The position numbers and the translations under genes were made by a program. The notes beneath the pieces were generated by a model. It was not told the origin of the DNA and made no database searches. It was given only the letters and a program-made list of their open reading frames with translations. From Craterilacuibacter sp. RT1T (lineage in GTDB: Bacteria; Pseudomonadota; Gammaproteobacteria; Burkholderiales; Chromobacteriaceae), in NCBI RefSeq assembly GCF_023502145.1, contig NZ_JAMFLI010000011.1, positions 1 through 64,000 of the forward strand: DNA of 64,000 nucleotides, in the 5' to 3' direction. Below, one piece after another: positions 58,525-64,000 of this stretch. Every line of letters begins with the position of its first letter. The stretch's first letter is position 1.

Positions 58525-60081
58525 CTAGTCTTTTCCCATGTGCTCTGGGGGTAGCGCATAAGAAAAGGCCTCGACAATGGCTACGACGATGTGCCCGGCT
58601 ATCGCTTGGCTTGGTTCCAGCACAGGATAGCGCTTAATCAGCTTGTTAGAGATGCGATTACCGTTTTCGCGCACGCTGCGGATGATCACATCCAAGTCGT
58701 TATCCGGTGCTTCCAGTACCTGTTTGATCGCTTGACGGGCACGTTCGTTGGCTTGCAGGAAATGGGCCTCATTCCGCATTTCCAGGCTCAGGGTCTGGTC
58801 GATCACCTGCGCCAGATACGCGACATGGGCGGTCAGATCCGGATAGGCCCAAGCCGGGCGCGCATCCTCGTACGCATCAAAGTGAAAATTGAAGATCACG
58901 CCATCTTCTGCCTCAATGCTTTCGGCAAAACGATAGTGTTGATTGTAGCGCTGTAGCAGTGGACGCGAGAAGCGTTCCAGCACCCGGTCGTAGTCCGCCC
59001 GGTTGCGTGTGCTGTGGGTGATGGTGGCAGAGACAGGTAAAATAATGGGGGCAGGCACCTGGCCATCCCGCCGCAGTACATCATTGATCAGGAAGCGTGA
59101 AATCCGGCCATTGCCGTCCGCCATGGGGTGCACGTATACAAAACCGAAGGAGGCTACCGCAGCTCTCAGCAAGGATGCCTGACCTTGCGTACGGCTCAGG
59201 AAGGCTGACAAACCACCCAGCATCGGTACCGTATCGTCCCAATGCGGCGCAATATAATCGACTACCGGTTGGTAGTGTGAGGTGTGGCCAACAAATACCG
59301 GGGATCGACGTAAGCCATAGCGTAATGCCGATTCACCTAAGATGCCTCGCTGTAGGCTGGTAAGTGTTTCAGGTGCAAAAGGGTCATCGTGACGGCCACA
59401 CTCCCTTTCCATTACCGCCGCAAAGCGACGGATTCGGTCTTCCTGCCCTTGCTCTCGTTCGATCTGGAAGCTGGCTCGGCTTTCCTTGACTGTCAGCCAT
59501 ACCGTGCTGCGCAGGATCAAATCCACACCGTAGTCGTCTTCCAATTCAACTAGCTTAGCTGCGATGTCGTAAGCCTCAGCCTGTCTGATGGCATCCGTGC
59601 GCCGGACGATAGGACAGAAATCGCGATTGCCGGGCAAGTTGTCCCGCACCCGCCAACGCGGGTTGTTGATCGGGGCTCCCGTCAGATAGCGCCTATCATC
59701 CAGTGCGTCCACATAATTGCCACGCGCTACGCCTGCAAAATCAAGCTGCTCTCCTGTCAGCCATTCGTACAGGAAGCCGGCACGCCTGGCGTAGGCGCCG
59801 GTGGGTTCAGCATGAATCCAGACAGTTAGCGCCTCTTTGACCGTTGGCCTTTGAAACAGCCTGCTTAAAAATTCGAGGTGTACTTCTTCATGCTTGAGCG
59901 CAAACGTTAGCTGATCCTTCAGTGTTTCGGCAGGCCGGTAACTCTCTGGATAGACCTCTCGCCGGAGGTCATTTTCCAGCACTGTCGTGCGTGAGCTACC
60001 GATGGTGCTTTGTATAGCAAACGGATGGACCGGGTCGATGTCGTGGGCCTTGGCAAGCCACTGGTAGCCGATAGTGGGCAT
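58525..60081 (-). CDS. Fic-domain protein (AMPylator family)
   Basis: A 518-residue Fic protein. The Fic motif is HPMADGNGRISRFL at about residue 318, with the catalytic His and the phosphate-binding DGNGR loop intact. A preceding flap region includes VGHTSHYQPVVDYIAPHW. A C-terminal helical part of about 150 residues follows. Family members transfer AMP or other nucleotide moieties to proteins. No clear class I antitoxin gene is next to it, and no certain (S/T)xxxE(G/N) inhibitory motif was found. Convergent with hsdR (88-bp gap); it extends the defence-like cluster. Confidence 0.86.
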   Translation of the reverse strand: MPTIGYQWLAKAHDIDPVHPFAIQSTIGSSRTTVLENDLRREVYPESYRPAETLKDQLTFALKHEEVHLEFLSRLFQRPTVKEALTVWIHAEPTGAYARRAGFLYEWLTGEQLDFAGVARGNYVDALDDRRYLTGAPINNPRWRVRDNLPGNRDFCPIVRRTDAIRQAEAYDIAAKLVELEDDYGVDLILRSTVWLTVKESRASFQIEREQGQEDRIRRFAAVMERECGRHDDPFAPETLTSLQRGILGESALRYGLRRSPVFVGHTSHYQPVVDYIAPHWDDTVPMLGGLSAFLSRTQGQASLLRAAVASFGFVYVHPMADGNGRISRFLINDVLRRDGQVPAPIILPVSATITHSTRNRADYDRVLERFSRPLLQRYNQHYRFAESIEAEDGVIFNFHFDAYEDARPAWAYPDLTAHVAYLAQVIDQTLSLEMRNEAHFLQANERARQAIKQVLEAPDNDLDVIIRSVRENGNRISNKLIKRYPVLEPSQAIAGHIVVAIVEAFSYALPPEHMGKD

Positions 60082-60265
60082 CGTTTTGTTTATCCCGTTA
60101 CTGAAACGATTACATTATGACTATTTCTAGAAAAAACAGTTACAACTAGCGCCGTGACTATGCACTGCCAGCTACGTCTAGGCTATCTCAAGCTCAACCG
60201 ATGTTCGATGCAGACGCTGGCCTATAGTCCACCACTGGTGGTGGGCGGGAGACACGTTGCAGAGT

Positions 60266-61009
60266 TCAAAAAATAAGCTCCTCCACTAACTCGGAGAAGG
60301 CACTGCCTGGCACAGACCAGTCCACTTGAGTATCTGGAGTGGCATAAACAAGTTGAGAGGCACTGGGCATGCCTCCAATACGGGGTCGCCCTGCTGGCGA
60401 GCGCCGTTCGGTCAGCGGGTGGCTGGCACCGTAAGTCCTGACCTTGTGAGCCCAATGGGACATACCTAGCGCTATCGCATCGTTTTGGATAGCCGCACGG
60501 ATCAGATGATCCGGCTTGGCGAGGTAGGGGACAACATGGGTCAGCAACGCCAGCCTCTTCGGCCAGTCGTTATGGCAGATCATGCCTAGCCCGTTGACGG
60601 GGTAGTTGGCCGCTTGTCGGTTACAATTCCAGTAGGTACCTTTACCTTTCGTGATCTGGTTACACCAGTATTCGCCAATCAGATCGGCGTAGTAGACATC
60701 ATTTTGAATTTCATGGCCATTGAAGACGAACAGCGCATGATAATGATACGACTTGTCAGGAGTAAACTCTAAGCTCCAGATCATCCCGATGTTGTGTTCA
60801 AAAATACTAGGCTTGCCACGTCTATTAGCAAGCAAGCGCTCAAAGTCATCAATTATCTCAAAAGCGCTTATCGCGCTTTGATGCTCGACTCTGATGCCGA
60901 AATCAACACGAACTATCACTAGTTTTGAAGGACCATAACGCCACAATGACTCGATCAAATTCAATCTAGCCGCAAATACATTACTGTTAACTGAACAAGA
61001 TAGTTCCAT
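60266..61009 (-). CDS. Inovirus Gp2-like (YagK/YfjJ family) protein
   Basis: A 247-residue protein of the inovirus-type Gp2 / YagK-YfjJ C-terminal family. Key blocks are IVRVDFGIRV near the N terminus, MIWSLEFTPDKSYHYHALFVFN (the His pair in YHYH resembles a Rep-type HxH), and the region NGLGMICHNDWPKRLALL. The start 61009 (MELSCSVNSN) was preferred over 61024 because an AGGGG site lies 5 bases before it. It may be the relic of a filamentous phage or satellite; no coat or Zot gene is seen nearby. Confidence 0.78.
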   Translation of the reverse strand: MELSCSVNSNVFAARLNLIESLWRYGPSKLVIVRVDFGIRVEHQSAISAFEIIDDFERLLANRRGKPSIFEHNIGMIWSLEFTPDKSYHYHALFVFNGHEIQNDVYYADLIGEYWCNQITKGKGTYWNCNRQAANYPVNGLGMICHNDWPKRLALLTHVVPYLAKPDHLIRAAIQNDAIALGMSHWAHKVRTYGASHPLTERRSPAGRPRIGGMPSASQLVYATPDTQVDWSVPGSAFSELVEELIF

Positions 61010-61092
61010 AGAACCCCTAGCCATTATAGGAATAGACTATCAATACAATAGTAAAGCTAATAATAAACTAATACCTAAATCAGAAAGATCTG

Positions 61093-61278
61093 ATGAAACG
61101 AAATAACCGCCCTCCAAACGGAAAAATACCCTTATTAAACAGTAAAAGCACGAATCACCAACTATACGTAATTATCTCCGCAAATAAAAATAGCCTATTG
61201 AAAAAACATGCACAAATCAAAAAAATCTCCTTTAATATAAAAAACTTAACGCAACGATTAGCATTTTTAGACAAATAA
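61093..61278 (+). CDS. Possible small basic protein in AT-rich DNA
   Basis: A 61-residue frame, very Lys/Asn-rich, in AT-rich sequence next to the inovirus-like gene. An AGAAAG stretch precedes the ATG. No family is recognised and a chance frame in AT-rich DNA is quite possible. Confidence 0.25.
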   Translation: MKRNNRPPNGKIPLLNSKSTNHQLYVIISANKNSLLKKHAQIKKISFNIKNLTQRLAFLDK

Positions 61279-61893
61279 AAACCAACGTCAAGACCCGTCA
61301 ATTCAAGTCAACGCAAATAACCGTAAATACCACATTTACAAATCGACTACTAAATTCGAATATGGCCCTATCCAGACATCGATGTATTTTCCGATCATGC
61401 CTACCTAATTCGACAACCAACTTTGCGTGACCATTGTAGGATCCCATGAATATCTAGATTTTTCCCACTTTTTTAGATTTTTTAGATTTCACATATAGCC
61501 TACGCAGAGAAAATAATGGTCTCCAAATTTGGGGGCCATTTTTACTGATGCTAAGTCGTGGAAGTGGTTACTCTTCGACCGAAGCGAATAATTCATCATT
61601 AAAGGTGCAATGTCTGCTATCGCCCCACAGCAGACAAAGGTTCACCAACAAGGAGTGCGTCAGGTTTTTAGAGTAAAGCTACCGCTCTGTGATTTATCTG
61701 AGCGGCAGCACATCGGCCAGAACCGACTGTGGGGTAGGTGAAAACATAGAGCCCGTTTCGCGAGGGTTGCTGCCGTTCGAGTCTCGTTGTTTACAAGGGC
61801 TGGTTCTGAGATGACAGCATCTGTCCTCTCACTTTGGAGCTGCGATGATAGAGCGGCTTGCGTTAAACGAGACAACCAGTCCAATATGACCCC
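61279..61893. other. AT-rich gene-poor interval with a terminator-like hairpin
   Basis: About 600 bp without a supported gene. 61279-61510 is AT-rich with T-rich direct repeats (TTTTTAGA twice near 61465-61490). At 61516-61543 a 10-bp stem ATGGTCTCCA / TGGGGGCCAT (two G-T pairs) with loop AATT and a T5 tail looks like a plus-strand terminator. From about 61600 GC rises towards the TetR gene. This may be a junction between two acquired segments. Confidence 0.45.
61516..61543 (+). terminator. Possible rho-independent terminator
   Basis: Stem of ten pairs including G-T wobbles, AATT loop, T5 tract. No clear upstream gene except the doubtful 61-residue frame, so its source transcript is unclear. 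Confidence 0.45.
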
Positions 61894-62532
61894 ATGGAAA
61901 TACAGCACGCCCTTCCCCGCAGACGCGGCCGCCCGCCAAAACGGCCCGATGATACGTTCGAAACGCGAGAGCTGCTGCTGCGCGCCGGGCTGGAGGTGCT
62001 TACCGAGAAGGGATTTGCGGCAACCGGGATTGACGAAGTGCTGAAACGCGTCGGCGTACCGAAGGGCTCCTTTTATCACTACTTCGATAGCAAGGAAGCT
62101 TTCGGGGTTGCGTTGATTGAGCGCTACGCGAGCTACTTTGCCCGTAAGCTGGAACGCCATTTTAGTGGCGAATCAATGACGCCGCTCGAGCGCCTGCAGG
62201 CGTTTGTAGACGACGCGCAAGCCGGCATGGCGCGGCACGGTTTCCGCCGTGGCTGCCTGATCGGCAATCTCGGTCAGGAGATGGCAGCCTTGCCGGAGAG
62301 CTTCCGGGCGCGTCTCAACACCGTGTTCGACGACTGGGAGCGCCGTCTGACCCATTGTCTCGAAGCGGCGCAACGGGATGGGCAGATTCCTGCCGCGTTG
62401 GATTGCGCGCAACAAGCGAGCTTCTTCTGGATCGGCTGGGAAGGCGCGGTCTTGCGCGCCAAACTCGAACGTAGTACCAAACCGCTCGAAATCTTCGCAA
62501 ATGGTTTTTTCACCGGGCTGCAGCGGGGCTGA
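61894..62532 (+). CDS. acuR: TetR-family regulator, AcuR-like
   Basis: A 212-residue TetR regulator. The basic N-terminal arm RRRGRPPKRPDDTFETRELL and the helix-turn-helix GIDEVLKRVGVPKGSFYHYF resemble AcuR, the acrylate-responsive repressor of acuR-acuI units. The C-terminal domain contains GMARHGFRRGCLIGNLGQEM. It is 50 bp upstream of acuI, with a TetR-type inverted repeat between them. A GACCCC stretch before the ATG is a weak ribosome site. The symbol rests on context as well as sequence. Confidence 0.82.
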   Translation: MEIQHALPRRRGRPPKRPDDTFETRELLLRAGLEVLTEKGFAATGIDEVLKRVGVPKGSFYHYFDSKEAFGVALIERYASYFARKLERHFSGESMTPLERLQAFVDDAQAGMARHGFRRGCLIGNLGQEMAALPESFRARLNTVFDDWERRLTHCLEAAQRDGQIPAALDCAQQASFFWIGWEGAVLRAKLERSTKPLEIFANGFFTGLQRG

Positions 62533-62548
62533 TTTTTTTAACTGTTTA

Positions 62549-62563
62549 TAGACGATCGGTCTA
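62549..62563. promoter_or_regulatory. TetR-type operator upstream of acuI
   Basis: Inverted repeat TAGAC-GATCG-GTCTA, the half-site type (TAGAC/GTCTA) bound by many TetR regulators. It sits between the acuR stop and the acuI ribosome site, so the repressor could block acuI transcription directly. Confidence 0.62.
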
Positions 62564-62582
62564 AATTACGGAGAAGATGAAC

Positions 62583-63566
62583 ATGTTTAAAGGCATTCTG
62601 ATCGAGAAGGATGACGCCAGCTATCGCGCCAATCTCAAGGACATCGACGAAGCGCAGTTGCCCGAGGGTGATGTCACTGTCCGCGTTAGCCACTCGACGC
62701 TCAATTACAAAGACGGTCTTGCCATCACCGGCAAGGGGCCGGTGGTTCGACGTTTCCCGATGGTGCCCGGCATCGATCTGGTCGGCACCGTCGAATCGAG
62801 CACCCATGCCGAATACCAGCCGGGCGACAGCGTGTTGCTCAACGGCTGGGGCGTCGGCGAAGGGCACTGGGGCGGACTGGCCCAGAAGGCGCGGCTCAAG
62901 GGTGACTGGCTGGTGCCGCTGCCCAAACAGTTTTCGCCGCAACAGGCCATGGCGATTGGCACTGCCGGCTACACCGCCATGCTCTGCGTGCTGGCGCTGG
63001 AGCGCCACGGTGTGAAGCCGGAACACGGGGAAATCGTCGTGTCCGGCGCCGCCGGTGGCGTCGGCAGTGTGGCAACCGCGATCTTGGCGAAGCTCGGTTA
63101 TACGGTGGTCGCAGTCAGCGGGCGCAGCGAAGAGGCCGATTACCTCAAACGCCTGGGCGCCAGCGAAGTGCTCAATCGGGCTAATTTCTCATCGCCGGGC
63201 AAGCCGCTGGGCAAGGAACGCTGGGCTGGTGCGGTCGATGTCGTCGGCAGCCACACCCTGGCCAACATCTGCGCCACCACCAAGTATCGCGGTGTGGTGA
63301 CGGCATGCGGGCTGGCCGGAGGGATGGATTTCCCGGCAACGGTGGCGCCGTTCATCCTGCGCGGCGTGACGCTGGTCGGTATCGACAGCGTGATGTGTCC
63401 GCGCCCCGAGCGCCTTGAGGCTTGGCGTCGCCTGGGGACGGACCTCGATATCTCCAAACTGGAGATGATCAGCACCGAGATTTCGCTCGCCGAGGCGATT
63501 CCCTATGCGTTCAAGCTCATCAATGGCGAGATCCGCGGTCGGGTAATCGTGGACATCAACGCCTGA
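62583..63566 (+). CDS. acuI: Acryloyl-CoA reductase AcuI (YhdH family)
   Basis: A 327-residue NADPH-dependent medium-chain dehydrogenase/reductase of the YhdH/AcuI family, which reduces acryloyl-CoA to propionyl-CoA and detoxifies acrylate from DMSP and related compounds. It shows the NADPH-binding loop [18 protein letters not shown], the Ser-Gly-Arg cofactor site [18 protein letters not shown], and [13 protein letters not shown]. The ATG at 62583 is well spaced (9 bases) from GGAG at 62570; an ATG at 62577 lies too close. Neighbouring AcuR-like regulator and operator support the assignment. No DMSP lyase gene is in the window. Confidence 0.9.
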   Translation: MFKGILIEKDDASYRANLKDIDEAQLPEGDVTVRVSHSTLNYKDGLAITGKGPVVRRFPMVPGIDLVGTVESSTHAEYQPGDSVLLNGWGVGEGHWGGLAQKARLKGDWLVPLPKQFSPQQAMAIGTAGYTAMLCVLALERHGVKPEHGEIVVSGAAGGVGSVATAILAKLGYTVVAVSGRSEEADYLKRLGASEVLNRANFSSPGKPLGKERWAGAVDVVGSHTLANICATTKYRGVVTACGLAGGMDFPATVAPFILRGVTLVGIDSVMCPRPERLEAWRRLGTDLDISKLEMISTEISLAEAIPYAFKLINGEIRGRVIVDINA

Positions 63567-63576
63567 AAGATTGTGA

Positions 63577-63756
63577 GCAGCTCTATTTGCTGCCTTGCTG
63601 CTGGTCGGCCTAGCGAGCCGTTTTTCTGAGCAGGCCTTGCTCGCCATGACCGCGACCATCTAGGTATTTGTGTATCCTGACGCCTATCCTACCCACGGCG
63701 TCTGGGCAGCCGCTCTCCTCTTCATTGCGGTGCGCGGCCCGGGGGTGTTTTCGATC
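63577..63756 (+). pseudogene. Decayed DoxX-family gene fragment
   Basis: The plus strand reads ALLLVGLASRFSEQALLAMTATI, an in-frame TAG at 63661-63663, then VFVYPDAYPTHGVWAAALLF and IAVRGPGVFSI. This is the third-fourth helix region of a DoxX-family membrane protein; the amber codon replaces the expected Gln (CAG) of the I-Q-V-F-V-Y-P motif. The first half of the gene and a start codon are missing. It follows acuI by 10 bp. Confidence 0.68.
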
Positions 63757-64000
63757 GGCAATGGAATGCGGATGAGATCGTCTCGTTTGTCGAGGAGGTC
63801 AAGACGGGAACGCTGGCACTGAACAGAATGCTCATTGGCAAGGCTTGCATCAGCTGCTGGGGGGTTCCAGCGCAAAGATCTAATCCAGTGGCTAGCGGCC
63901 ATGTAAACAGATAGGGCTAGGAGCTGCGCCGCTGCGGTTCCTGCGGCTTGGCCGCAACAACCGCAATGGCGCAAGCTCTCTCCCGCTTATTGAGCCAATC
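63757..64000. other. No recognisable gene at the right edge
   Basis: About 240 bp after the DoxX fragment. Short frames exist on both strands, but none shows a known domain or a convincing start; a gene cut by the window edge cannot be excluded. Confidence 0.35.

Noticed and set aside
61740..61800. tRNA-like TTCGAGTC motif
   Set aside because: No flanking stems or acceptor sequence.
61660..62160. 166-codon minus-strand frame
   Set aside because: Mostly antisense to the AcuR-like gene.

Overview
The window looks like a facultatively anaerobic betaproteobacterium, most likely of the Neisseriales (Chromobacteriaceae-like). This is inferred from protein similarity, from the single mlaFEDCBA operon, from the ABC exporter-ibaG-murA gene order and from a moderately high GC content. 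No rRNA gene or complete tRNA gene is present to confirm it.

The left half (1-35.5 kb) is ordinary chromosome. It holds argJ, recQ, a small lipoprotein, an orphan ParA, comEC, rsmJ, a YuiF-like antiporter, a nucleotidyltransferase-like protein, an EamA transporter, dapC-dapD, the complete mlaFEDCBA lipid-transport operon, an AcrAB-OprM-type RND pump with a divergent TetR/AcrR repressor and a near-perfect AcrR-type operator, a two-gene ABC exporter, ibaG-murA, and a mixed-acid fermentation block (pflB-pflA-ackA-pta, with focA divergent). The pflB promoter carries a 9/10 FNR box placed at about -41.5 relative to a TAATAT -10 element.

At 35.53 kb the character changes. A 47-bp fragment of the 3' half of a CAU-anticodon tRNA (no 5' half) is followed by a tyrosine integrase, which marks the left end of an integrated element or series of elements. 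From there to the right edge the content is accessory. It includes an autotransporter interrupted by a one-base slip in a G7 tract, a B3/B4-domain protein divergent from an XRE-cupin regulator, a DmeF-type metal exporter whose DmeR-like repressor has decayed into a pseudogene, and a diguanylate cyclase with a GGDEM signature. Next comes a minus-strand module typical of integrative elements or plasmids (LRAT-like, recombination-factor-like, YqaJ exonuclease, DUF3768, DUF932, HD hydrolase).

The most interesting part is 50.4-60.1 kb. An EcoR124I-like type I restriction-modification locus has two extra genes inside it: a RhuM-family gene between hsdM and hsdS, and a small RelA/SpoT-type nucleotide pyrophosphokinase between hsdS and hsdR. 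All are tightly spaced as one transcription unit. hsdS carries the three-copy TAEL repeat known to set spacer length in the EcoR124 family. A Fic protein and an inovirus-Gp2-like protein follow. The right end has an AcuR-like TetR regulator, a TetR-type operator, acuI (acryloyl-CoA reductase) and a decayed DoxX gene with an amber codon.
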